A stretch of 29,156 bases of DNA from the IMG/VR virus record IMGVR_UViG_3300021373_001687, positions 1 to 29,156 of that record; one strand, written 5' to 3'. Of this stretch, positions 20,290 through 28,039 are shown piece by piece. A program made the position numbers and the translations under genes. Below the pieces are notes generated by a model, which was given only the letters and a program-made list of their open reading frames with translations, was not told the origin of the DNA and searched no databases. The stretch comes from a virus. Position 1 is the stretch's first letter. Each line of letters begins with the position of its first letter.

Positions 20290-21329
20290 TGGACAAGGAT
20301 TTACCATTGTACGATATTACATTAGAGGACTTTGAGCAAGGGATGTATAAAATATCACTTGTAGACAAACCTGCTATTGAAGAAAACTTTATTTATTTCT
20401 CTAAGCAAAGCATTGAGATGTTTGCTAACGATGAGAAGCGTGAGGTCGTTGGACCAATTATGATTCCTAACAAGGAGATTCTAAGACAATCTGCTGAGAA
20501 TGGTTTCTATTATGTACGCTTCACTGAGGAAACAATTAGAGAGATAATGTACAACTACTCTAAGAAAGGGTTGTTTAACGCATTTGGCATACAGCACGAG
20601 AACGATACCAACGATGTTGTGATGCTAGAGATTTGGATGAAGGAATCAGAAAACGACAAGTCTAAAGACTATGGGTTCGAACTTCCAAACGGAACAGTAT
20701 TCGTAAAGGCTAAGATTGAGTCTGACGAATTATTTAACGCTATCAAAGATGGGGAAATCAATGGATTCTCTATTGAGATTAAAGCTAATATAACACCAAC
20801 AAACAAAGAAGAAATGACTGAATTTTCATTCGCTAAAGAACTTGGTAAGTTAGAGGCTCAATTCGAGACAATGACAGAAAAGTTCCAAGCACGTATTGAG
20901 ACATTGGAATCCGAAAATGAGATTCTTTTGTCTTCATTGACATCTTTTGAAGAGAAGTTCGCAGGAGTAGACGATTTGAAATCTGCTGTAGAGATGATTC
21001 AAAAGCACATCGACTCTATGTCTGATATGGCAGAAGAGGAAAAAGATGAAGAAGAAATGGCTCGTCACGATGAGGAAGAAGATGAGATGAAAGAAGATGA
21101 GTACAAAGCTGTAGAAGAAGCTCCTGCTGAAGAAGTAGTAGTTGAAGAAGCAGTTGAGGAAAGCTTCCAAGCTGAAGAAGAAGTAAACGAAACAGAAGTT
21201 GAAGAGCAATTTACTGCAGAGCAGACAGAAGAAGTTGTCGCTGAAGTAGAAGATAAGACTATCAACTTTGAAAGAATCACTTCTGAAAAAGTAAATCTAA
21301 TTAATAAACACTTCCCAAGTCTTTATTAA
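20289..21329 (+). CDS. XkdF-like prohead protease fused to acidic scaffold-like tail
   Basis: Residues about 1-170 resemble the XkdF-like (Peptidase_S78_2) capsid maturation protease: ISLVDKPAIEENF, the VVGPIMIPNKEI strand, GIQHENDT with probable catalytic His103, and INGFSIEI with probable nucleophile Ser161. Residues about 185-235 are coiled coil, and about 245-330 are extremely acidic (Glu/Asp repeats such as EEEDEMKEDE). This is the layout of a protease with a scaffold domain that is removed on head maturation. It is encoded right before the major capsid gene, as expected. The catalytic residues are assigned by motif position only. Confidence 0.8.
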   Translation: MDKDLPLYDITLEDFEQGMYKISLVDKPAIEENFIYFSKQSIEMFANDEKREVVGPIMIPNKEILRQSAENGFYYVRFTEETIREIMYNYSKKGLFNAFGIQHENDTNDVVMLEIWMKESENDKSKDYGFELPNGTVFVKAKIESDELFNAIKDGEINGFSIEIKANITPTNKEEMTEFSFAKELGKLEAQFETMTEKFQARIETLESENEILLSSLTSFEEKFAGVDDLKSAVEMIQKHIDSMSDMAEEEKDEEEMARHDEEEDEMKEDEYKAVEEAPAEEVVVEEAVEESFQAEEEVNETEVEEQFTAEQTEEVVAEVEDKTINFERITSEKVNLINKHFPSLY

Positions 21330-21375
21330 TTATTGTAAATTAAGTAAAACGAATTTTTTTTAAAACTATTATATA

Positions 21376-22323
21376 ATGGGAACTAGCATTAATACTACTC
21401 CAAACTTATCAAATCCTGAAAGTTTATGGGGAGACCGTAGCCGTGATTTGTTCATCGACTCTATGGTTAAATCTGCGGCTGTACTTGACCGCTTTACACT
21501 TATTGATGGTGTAAAAAACAAAGTAAACGTACCAATTTTTGACGTAACTACATCTGCTTTCCAAACAGGTGATGACTGTGAATTTTCTGACAACAACACT
21601 GCAGCAATCACAGAAAAAGAAATGAGCGTTGAAACTTTCTCTTGGAACTTCAAAAACTGTAAGCACGTCCTAGAGAAGTCTTACCGTGGTATCGCATTGA
21701 AGAAAGGTCAACACAACCCTGAAACTATGGACGTTGAGTTCCGTAATTGGGTATTTGATTACTTCGCAAAATTGGCTGCTCAGAAAGCATTGACTTACGC
21801 TGCTTCTGAATTAGTTACTGAGATGGGTGCTGACTCTGATGTAAACGACTACCTATTGACAGGTTTGTCTGACTACGCAGCAGCAGGTGACTTGGACAAA
21901 GACAACATCCTTGCAGCTATGGAAGGTATGTACGAAGCAATGACTGACGTTATGTTGGCAGGTGTATATGGTGATGCAGACCGTGAGTACCGTCCTGCGT
22001 TTTTCTTGAGCACTAACGCTTACCAACTATACCAAATCGCTATCGCTAACAAGCACACGACTACCCCTGCAGGTATCGTAGCAGGTGAGCTTCCAACATT
22101 CTATGGAATGGAAGTTATCCACTTGTCTAGCTTGGCTTCAGAGGAAATGTTTATCTCTGCTCCTAGCAACTTGGTAATGTTGACTGATGACTACAACGAT
22201 GTAGCTGCTATCGACAGTGAGTACGAAGCTAAAGAAAATGCTGAGTACATTTGGGGTCGCTTCAAAGTAGGTTTCTCTTACTTGAAAGGTGACGAGATTG
22301 TACTTGCAAATCCTGCGGCATAA
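21376..22323 (+). CDS. Major capsid protein (HK97-fold likely)
   Basis: The 315-residue length, position after the protease and sequence pattern fit a major capsid protein. Landmarks include LWGDRSRDLFIDSMVKSAAV, the VNVPIFDVTTSAFQTGDDCE strand, a helical spine-like region (FRNWVFDYFAKLAAQKALTY), an ADREYRPAFFLSTNAY segment, and a closing FKVGFSYLKGDEIVLANP strand. The gene uses C-ending codons (AAC, GAC, TAC) more than its neighbours, as highly expressed genes often do. An A/T-rich leader of 46 bp precedes it and a strong terminator follows. Confidence 0.88.
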   Translation: MGTSINTTPNLSNPESLWGDRSRDLFIDSMVKSAAVLDRFTLIDGVKNKVNVPIFDVTTSAFQTGDDCEFSDNNTAAITEKEMSVETFSWNFKNCKHVLEKSYRGIALKKGQHNPETMDVEFRNWVFDYFAKLAAQKALTYAASELVTEMGADSDVNDYLLTGLSDYAAAGDLDKDNILAAMEGMYEAMTDVMLAGVYGDADREYRPAFFLSTNAYQLYQIAIANKHTTTPAGIVAGELPTFYGMEVIHLSSLASEEMFISAPSNLVMLTDDYNDVAAIDSEYEAKENAEYIWGRFKVGFSYLKGDEIVLANPAA

Positions 22324-22334
22324 TAATTAACAAC

Positions 22335-22363
22335 AAAGGGGGAGGTTAATCCCTCCCCTTTTT
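22335..22363 (+). terminator. Rho-independent terminator after the capsid gene
   Basis: GGGGAGG (22339-22345) pairs with CCTCCCC (22352-22358) around TTAATC, flanked by an A run on the left and five T on the right. This is a classic intrinsic terminator, 12 bp after the major capsid stop. It probably allows partial read-through, so that downstream genes are made in lower amounts. Confidence 0.88.
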
Positions 22364-22381
22364 ATAATACACATAAATAAT

Positions 22382-22978
22382 ATGGCTTGTTCTGTAACTC
22401 TTAGTGATGTAACTTACTCTTGTGATGACTTGGGTGTTGGTGGTATCACTGAACTATACCTTGTAAATAAGGCAGACCTTACAGCAACCGTAGGCGAAGG
22501 ATTGAATGGCGCAGATTTCTCTACTGATGGTTCAAGAACTATCACAGGAACTATTGCTGCTATTGATGCTGCTGATGGTGTAGAAATGGAATTTAACAAT
22601 AAAGATGGATTCTCTTTCTTCGGTGAGGTTAAAACTGTAAACGCTGATGGTACTACTTCAACTGTACCTACTATCTCTTTTGAGACTCCTAAAATGAGTC
22701 CTGAGAAAGTTACTGCTCTAAACCAAATGGCTAAAGCAGGTTCTGAATTGGTTGCTCTTGTAGCTACTGCTGCAAATACTTACCACGTGGTAGGATACGA
22801 CTACGGCTTGTACATCAACACTATTGATGGTAACTCAGGTACTGCTCGTGCTGAGAAAAACCGTTTCCAAGTAACTATCACAGGTGAAGAAGATGGTCTT
22901 AGCTACTCATTGCCTGAGACTTCTAACGATAATGGTAAAGCTGAATTTGATACCTTAGTAGGTAGCATCAAAGCTTAA
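22382..22978 (+). CDS. Major tail tube-like structural protein, paralog 1 (198 aa)
   Basis: The protein starts MACSVTLSDVTYSCDDLGVG and aligns in outline with the products starting at 23044 and 24805: an N-terminal Cys pair with a GGI motif, a KDGFSFFGEV strand, a central helix near MSPEKVTALNQMAKAG, and the LVALVATAANTYHVVGYDYG strand. Such a beta-sandwich with a central helix, and C-rich codon use, suggests an abundant virion component, probably the major tail tube. The tube call is inferred from abundance signs, context and paralogy. A head decoration or completion protein is an alternative. Confidence 0.55.
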   Translation: MACSVTLSDVTYSCDDLGVGGITELYLVNKADLTATVGEGLNGADFSTDGSRTITGTIAAIDAADGVEMEFNNKDGFSFFGEVKTVNADGTTSTVPTISFETPKMSPEKVTALNQMAKAGSELVALVATAANTYHVVGYDYGLYINTIDGNSGTARAEKNRFQVTITGEEDGLSYSLPETSNDNGKAEFDTLVGSIKA

Positions 22979-22998
22979 TCTATATCTTGTAAATTAAT

Positions 22999-23032
22999 AC
23001 AAGGGGAGTGGAGCAATCCTCTCCCCTTTTTT
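22999..23032 (+). terminator. Rho-independent terminator after paralog 1
   Basis: AAGGGGAGTGG pairs with CCTCTCCCCTT (one T-T mismatch) around AGCAAT and is followed by six T. It lies about 20 bp past the stop of the first tube-like gene. With the capsid terminator it isolates this gene as a separately punctuated unit. Confidence 0.85.
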
Positions 23033-23043
23033 AATAAAATAAT

Positions 23044-23613
23044 ATGGCATTTAACTGTTCGGTAGCACTAGCTAACTTAGACATAAATTGTTTAAGTAAA
23101 AATAACGGAGGTATTAAGCGTGTAGTTCTCGGCTTAAAAGAAGACCTTTCTTTATCTTTAGATACATCCGAAGAAAATGTTTTATTAAGTTTAACTCTTT
23201 CTGAGTTTGTTGTTTTTGAGCACAATAAAAAAGATGGTGCGACATACTTCAGGGAAACGAAGTCAACAGAACAAGGAAATGGAGTTGTAAATACAGAGAT
23301 ATTAGTTCGTCTTCCTGCTATTGATAGTAAGATTAATAAGATAGAACAAATGTCTTATAGAAACGATATTGTTTGTATATTATATCACAACAATGATTCT
23401 GTTACAGTAAGTGGTTGGAAAAGAGGTTTAGATATGAATTACAGTGCTTCAAGTGGTTCTTCAATATCTAACATTTCTTACGTTGATGTAACTTTATTTG
23501 GAGAATCTTGGTATTCTTCTTTAACTACAACAGATGAATCTATTATAGCTTTAGGAGCACCTTGGGCTAGTACAAACACAGTTTGGAGCAACACAAATAT
23601 TATTTGGTCGTAA
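23044..23613 (+). CDS. Tube-like structural protein, paralog 2 (189 aa)
   Basis: It begins MAFNCSVALANLDINCLSKN with the same Cys spacing as paralog 3 (MAFNCSILLSDIDINC), followed by a GGIKRVVLGLKEDL segment, the KDGATYFRETKS strand, VNTEILVRLPAIDSKINKIE, and the NNDSVTVSGWKRGLDMNY motif. A C-terminal extension rich in Ser, Thr and Trp (GAPWASTNTVWSNTNIIWS) is absent from the others and may contact the neighbouring fibre-like protein. The product is likely a virion component related to the tail tube. It ends on the first base of the next ATG. Confidence 0.6.
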   Translation: MAFNCSVALANLDINCLSKNNGGIKRVVLGLKEDLSLSLDTSEENVLLSLTLSEFVVFEHNKKDGATYFRETKSTEQGNGVVNTEILVRLPAIDSKINKIEQMSYRNDIVCILYHNNDSVTVSGWKRGLDMNYSASSGSSISNISYVDVTLFGESWYSSLTTTDESIIALGAPWASTNTVWSNTNIIWS

Positions 23614-24800
23614 TGAATTTAACAAACGAAACTATACAGCAGACATACGGAAACCTATTAACAATAGGAACCACTGCAGGAACGCCAACTCAAGGAACAC
23701 TCCAAAATGGAGCAGGTCAAAATGTTAGCAACTTAACGCTAGATGAGTTAGAAGTAAACAAGCTTATACAAACTCAAGCAACTATTGCTGCGAGTGGAAC
23801 ATCTCTTTCAGGAGCAACATCTTTAACAGCAGGAGTGAATCTTATTACATCCGTTGATGCAAATAACATTGCTGTTAAGTTACCTCAATCTCAACTTGGT
23901 CTTATAATCAATGTAGTAAATACATCAACAAGAGATATTGAAGTATACCCTTATTCCGCTACAGATAGTGTCTTAGGTCTTCCTGATGGAGACCCTTTTA
24001 TTGTTAGTGCAGATAATAAAATGTATCAATTTGTCTGTGTACAGAATCCTAATGTGGGCGTTTGGACTGTGATTAGTCCATACAATGGACAAAGCGCAAG
24101 AAAGTCTGTGACTTTAGAACTTACAGCTAATTCATCTGACCCTTCTGTTGGGTCAGCTATGGCTGTAACTGTAGACAATTTAGCAAACAATGACCCCCAA
24201 GGTTTTATATTTAGAACAACAAATTCTAATAATGTAGGTCTTGATATGACAGCCTTTAAAGGGTACAATGAGATAAAATGTGTAGGATACGACATTAAAA
24301 CAAATGTTCCTACAGGTGATTTAACTCAAACTGCTTCACAACAACCTTATAACCTTATGGGTGGTTTAACCCTGAGTCAATGGCAAACCATTGATTTTCA
24401 AATCGCAATCGGAGGGTGGGATAAAACAAGTATACCAAATCCGTCAAGTTTTATAGACACTGTTTGGAGCAATAGAAGAATTGCAAATTACGATTTTTCA
24501 AATACATATAGCTTAAACGTACAAGTAGGTTTTGACCCTTTAAGGTCTCTGCCTGATATGTATGTTCCCCAAGCAGGAGACCCTGCCTACGGTATTACCA
24601 CATCTACTTACTTTCAATCTGATACAGGAACTACCATCTCAGGTTTAGATAATTGGATTAATGTATGGGATGATTATAATCGTGCAGCTTTAGCCTTTAA
24701 CTTTATTTTAAAATATGGAAATGGGAGTAACCCTGCAAGTGGATTCCCTGCAGGATTTGAATTAAAATACAAAATAACTCTTGAATTTGAAATGAGATAA
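23613..24800 (+). CDS. Fibre/decoration-like virion protein (395 aa)
   Basis: The N-terminal part is Thr/Ser/Gly-rich (LLTIGTTAGTPTQGTLQNGA) and helical around LTLDELEVNKLIQTQATIAA. It is followed by a beta module with IAVKLPQSQLGLIINVVNTS and DIEVYPYSATDSVLGLPDGD, a pattern typical of phage fibre or capsid-decoration proteins. The C-terminal half (about 165-395) is a large beta-rich domain with many Trp, Tyr and Asn, suited to carbohydrate or surface binding. The ATG at 23613 couples to the preceding stop (TAATG). A TTG start 30 bp earlier was rejected. It sits between two tube-like paralogs. Confidence 0.55.
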   Translation: MNLTNETIQQTYGNLLTIGTTAGTPTQGTLQNGAGQNVSNLTLDELEVNKLIQTQATIAASGTSLSGATSLTAGVNLITSVDANNIAVKLPQSQLGLIINVVNTSTRDIEVYPYSATDSVLGLPDGDPFIVSADNKMYQFVCVQNPNVGVWTVISPYNGQSARKSVTLELTANSSDPSVGSAMAVTVDNLANNDPQGFIFRTTNSNNVGLDMTAFKGYNEIKCVGYDIKTNVPTGDLTQTASQQPYNLMGGLTLSQWQTIDFQIAIGGWDKTSIPNPSSFIDTVWSNRRIANYDFSNTYSLNVQVGFDPLRSLPDMYVPQAGDPAYGITTSTYFQSDTGTTISGLDNWINVWDDYNRAALAFNFILKYGNGSNPASGFPAGFELKYKITLEFEMR

Positions 24801-24804
24801 TATT

Positions 24805-25332
24805 ATGGCTTTTAACTGTTCTATACTATTAAGTGACATTGATATTAACTGTAACAAACGTGTTTCAGGTGGTATTGAAAAAGTTATTCTTTTATTACAG
24901 GATGACTTAACTGTTACGTTTGACCCCAACGATGAGACTGTAGTAACGCAAGTAGGTACAAATAACACTGTTGTTTTTTCTCATAATATAAAAGACGGTG
25001 TAACTTCTTTTGATGAAAACAAAAGTATATCTAACGCCCTTGGCATAGTAACTACCAACATCATTGTTCAGCTACCTTCTGTTGATAATAAGATTAACAA
25101 GCTTGACTATATGAGCAGAAGAGAAGACATTGTAGCTATCCTAGTTCACAATAATGATTCTGTTACTATCTCAGGATGGAAGGATGGTTTAACAATGAAC
25201 TATGAAGCTAACAGTAGTGCAGGACCTTCTGATAAGTCATATGTAAATGTTGCGCTAACTACTCAAAGCAGTAAGGCTTCATTAGCATTAGACGATAAGA
25301 CCGTGTTTACAGACCAAACAATTTTTGATTAA
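24805..25332 (+). CDS. Tube-like structural protein, paralog 3 (175 aa)
   Basis: The order of motifs repeats that of paralog 2: MAFNCSILLSDIDINCNKRV, GGIEKVILLLQDDLTVTF, IKDGVTSFDENKSISNALG, NIIVQLPSVDNKINKLDYMS, and NNDSVTISGWKDGLTMNYEA. The short C-terminus ends KTVFTDQTIFD. This suggests a duplicated gene that kept the fold. It follows the fibre-like gene by four bases, so the pair may assemble together, for instance at the tail tip or as an alternative tube ring. The role is inferred. Confidence 0.6.
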   Translation: MAFNCSILLSDIDINCNKRVSGGIEKVILLLQDDLTVTFDPNDETVVTQVGTNNTVVFSHNIKDGVTSFDENKSISNALGIVTTNIIVQLPSVDNKINKLDYMSRREDIVAILVHNNDSVTISGWKDGLTMNYEANSSAGPSDKSYVNVALTTQSSKASLALDDKTVFTDQTIFD

Positions 25333-25346
25333 TTAAAACATATATT

Positions 25347-25592
25347 ATGTATTACATCGGAACAAAAGAAGCTTGTGAAGCTTATAATAGCTTTGTACTT
25401 AGCTCTCCAAGAAGAGAAGACGTAAGAGAAAACTCAAAAGTAATTTCTCATCCTAACGATGTAGATTTTGCTGTAGAAAAGCATCCTTTAGTAAACGCTC
25501 CTTTCTCAAAAGTAGTAGAAGAACTAGGAAATGATTGGGTAAAGAAACCTAAGAAAGCTGTTAAAGCAAAACAACCTAAAGTAGAGGAATAG
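25347..25592 (+). CDS. Small hypothetical protein (81 aa)
   Basis: It begins MYYIGTKEACEAYNSFVLSS, continues with VDFAVEKHPLVNAPFSKVVE, and ends with a basic Lys-rich tail (WVKKPKKAVKAKQPKVEE). It is in the late operon between virion genes, suggesting a small assembly or adaptor protein. No family is recognised. The upstream spacing is 14 bp with an A/T-rich leader. Confidence 0.6.
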   Translation: MYYIGTKEACEAYNSFVLSSPRREDVRENSKVISHPNDVDFAVEKHPLVNAPFSKVVEELGNDWVKKPKKAVKAKQPKVEE

Positions 25593-25593
25593 T

Positions 25594-25950
25594 ATGGCTA
25601 GTATAAACTTAGTAGTCAGAGAAGAACTTGATATAACTTGTATGCAGAACGATACATTCAAGTTAGATATGGATTGGACAGATACAAACGATGACCCAAT
25701 CGACCTAACTAATTATACGTTTAAATGCGAAGTTAGAAAGTCAAAAAATAAAACTGCTGTTCTTACATTTGGAACAAACGATTTTACCAAAGATGCTATT
25801 GGCAATCTTCTTATGAAGAAGTCTGCTAGTGATATGGATGTTAAAGCAGGAGTTTATCAATACGACCTACAGGCTACAGAAACTGTATCAGGTGATGTAG
25901 CTACTTGGTTAGGTGGTTTATTTGTTGTACAAGGAGATATTACTGAATAA
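25594..25950 (+). CDS. Baseplate upper protein-like fibre adaptor (118 aa)
   Basis: The pattern NDTFKLDMDWTDTNDDPIDL, TNYTFKCEVRKSKN, KAGVYQYDLQATETVSGDVA and a closing WLGGLFVVQGDITE resembles the beta-sandwich N-terminal domain of phage baseplate and fibre proteins (BppU-like). It probably anchors receptor-binding fibres to the tail. It starts after a one-base gap and shares a base with the next gene. This assignment is by sequence pattern, not by a confirmed family. Confidence 0.55.
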   Translation: MASINLVVREELDITCMQNDTFKLDMDWTDTNDDPIDLTNYTFKCEVRKSKNKTAVLTFGTNDFTKDAIGNLLMKKSASDMDVKAGVYQYDLQATETVSGDVATWLGGLFVVQGDITE

Positions 25951-26276
25951 TGAGTGTAAGTATAAACTTATCAGAAGCAAACGAAGTTTCAATTATCAAA
26001 CAAGAAATTGGCTCGGTTGACTTAATCAATACTACCCCGAATGTTGTTACCGTTAGTAAGGTTGCTGTGGGTGCAGATTTTGATAAGCATTACACACACA
26101 TTCAGTTAAATGCTACTGACCAATGGGATATTACTCACAATCTAGGAAAAAGAGCATCTGTCAATATTGTTGACAACAATGGATATGAAGTTATAGCTCG
26201 TGTACATTATATGAGCGATAATAGAGTTATAATCGAGTTTAGTCAGCCTGTATCAGGCAGCGCATATTTTAATTAA
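25950..26276 (+). CDS. Tail fibre/baseplate protein with WxITHNLG motif (108 aa)
   Basis: The C-terminal half (ATDQWDITHNLGKRASVNIV, then VIARVHYMSDNRVIIEFSQP, ending GSAYFN) is a well-known short beta module at the end of many phage tail fibres and adaptors. The N-terminal part (SVSINLSEANEVSIIKQEIG) is beta-rich. The protein is probably part of the receptor-binding apparatus, next to the BppU-like adaptor and the long fibre. It starts at the last base of the preceding stop. Confidence 0.65.
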   Translation: MSVSINLSEANEVSIIKQEIGSVDLINTTPNVVTVSKVAVGADFDKHYTHIQLNATDQWDITHNLGKRASVNIVDNNGYEVIARVHYMSDNRVIIEFSQPVSGSAYFN

Positions 26277-26284
26277 TTTTTACA

Positions 26285-28024
26285 ATGGCAATTAAGTTTT
26301 TAAATAACATAGACCTCAACGGCTCGTTAGACTTGAACAGCAACGAGCTTATAGATGCGAGGTTAAGCAATTCCTCAACTAACCCTTCAACGGCTAGTGC
26401 AGGACAAATCTATTACAATACCAACGACAATGAGATTCGTTTCTACAACGGCTCTGCTTGGATTAACCTAAGCTCTGCAACAGGAGACATCACAGGTGTT
26501 ACTGCAGGAGATGGTCTTACAGGCGGTGGACAATCAGGAGCTATCACATTAAATATTGGTGCAGGTACAGGTATCACTGTAAACGCAGATGACATAGCTA
26601 TTTCAGCAGGTGGGGTAGGAACAACGCAGTTGGCTGACAATGGTGTTACTCTTGCGAAGATGCAACAGATAGCTACAGATTCTTTCTTGGGTAGAGATAC
26701 TACAGGAACAGGAAATGTAGAGGTAATTAGTGCTAGTGCTGCTCGTACTATCCTTAACGTAGCAGACGGAGCAACAAACACTGAAGAACCTGCAATCAAT
26801 AGAGGTGGTGGTACACCAACACTTGCAACAGGAGTTACAGGTGCAGAGATTCGTACATTGATTGGCGCAGGTACTAGCTCTTTCTCAGGCTCATACGATG
26901 ACCTGACTAACAAACCAACTATACCTGCAGCAGCTAACGATGCTACAATTACCATTACTGCAGGAGACGGTCTTCAAACAGGTGGTAACTTCACTACTGA
27001 CCAATCTACCAACGAGACTATTACGATTGATGTAGACAGCACTGTAGTACGTACCACAGGAGCGCAGACAATCGCAGGTAATAAGACATTCTCTAACAAT
27101 GTTGTTATTAGTGGTGACTTAACAATTAGCGGTACAACGACTACTGTAGATACTACCAACCTTGTTGTTAGCGATAATATCATTGTGTTGAACAATGACG
27201 TTACAGGAACGCCTACTGAGAACGCAGGTGTTGAGATAGAGCGTGGTACATCTGCAAATGTATTGGTTCGTTGGAACGAAGGTACTGACCGTTGGGAGTT
27301 TACTAACGATGGAAGTAACTATTACAACATTCCTATTTCTTCTGAGTACACCAACAACGTAGGTGATATTACAGGTGTTACAGCAGGAACAGGTCTATCA
27401 GGTGGAGGTGCTTCAGGTTCTGTAACACTAACGAACACTGACAAAGGTTCAGACCAAAACATTTTTAAGAATATAGCTGCGGATAGCGGTACTGCTGTAG
27501 CAGGTAGCAATAACGATACAGTTACACTTACAGGTGGTACAGGTATCAGCACATCAGTTGGTCCTACAGGTGATATTATTGCAATCACAAACACAGCACC
27601 TGACCAAACTGTTGCACTTACAGCAGGTTCAAATGTAACTATCACAGGTACTTACCCTAACTTCACTATTGCTTCTACAGATACTCAGTTGTCTGAAGAG
27701 CAGGTAGAAGATTATGTTGGTGGTATGGTTACAGGAAATACTGAGTCAGGTATTACTGTTACTTACCAAGATGCAGACGGTACACTAGACTTTGTAAATA
27801 CGAACAAGGTATACACCTCATCACACACAGCAGCTACTTCTATTAGTGTTGCAGGTACTACACACGGTGTTGATTATCCTGCAAACATTCAGTTGTTTGA
27901 CAACTCAGATAGTGGTAGATTAGTGTTTGCTGATATTACTATGAACCCTACAAGCGGTGATATTAGCATCTCAGGACTACCAAGTAGTGATTACGATTTG
28001 GTAGTTACAGGTTTACGTTCGTAA
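26285..28024 (+). CDS. Tail fibre protein with Gly/Thr repeats (579 aa)
   Basis: The N-terminus has a fibre module (AGQIYYNTNDNEIRFYNGSA, followed by WINL). Repeated units follow, with GDITGVTAGDGLTGGG at about 67-82 and again as GDITGVTAGTGLSGGG near 360-375, plus a shorter copy (ITAGDGLQTGGNF). These repeats and the overall Gly, Thr and Ser content predict a long trimeric beta fibre. The C-terminus (SGDISISGLPSSDYDLVVTG) is a compact end domain. It presumably binds the host surface. The neighbouring gene encodes a second fibre. Confidence 0.75.
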   Translation: MAIKFLNNIDLNGSLDLNSNELIDARLSNSSTNPSTASAGQIYYNTNDNEIRFYNGSAWINLSSATGDITGVTAGDGLTGGGQSGAITLNIGAGTGITVNADDIAISAGGVGTTQLADNGVTLAKMQQIATDSFLGRDTTGTGNVEVISASAARTILNVADGATNTEEPAINRGGGTPTLATGVTGAEIRTLIGAGTSSFSGSYDDLTNKPTIPAAANDATITITAGDGLQTGGNFTTDQSTNETITIDVDSTVVRTTGAQTIAGNKTFSNNVVISGDLTISGTTTTVDTTNLVVSDNIIVLNNDVTGTPTENAGVEIERGTSANVLVRWNEGTDRWEFTNDGSNYYNIPISSEYTNNVGDITGVTAGTGLSGGGASGSVTLTNTDKGSDQNIFKNIAADSGTAVAGSNNDTVTLTGGTGISTSVGPTGDIIAITNTAPDQTVALTAGSNVTITGTYPNFTIASTDTQLSEEQVEDYVGGMVTGNTESGITVTYQDADGTLDFVNTNKVYTSSHTAATSISVAGTTHGVDYPANIQLFDNSDSGRLVFADITMNPTSGDISISGLPSSDYDLVVTGLRS

Positions 28025-28039
28025 TTAAAATAAATATAT

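Noticed and set aside
26443-26955. 170-codon minus-strand frame in the fibre gene
   Set aside because: Its Val/Ala/Pro-rich translation is what repetitive Gly/Thr fibre codons give on the opposite strand.
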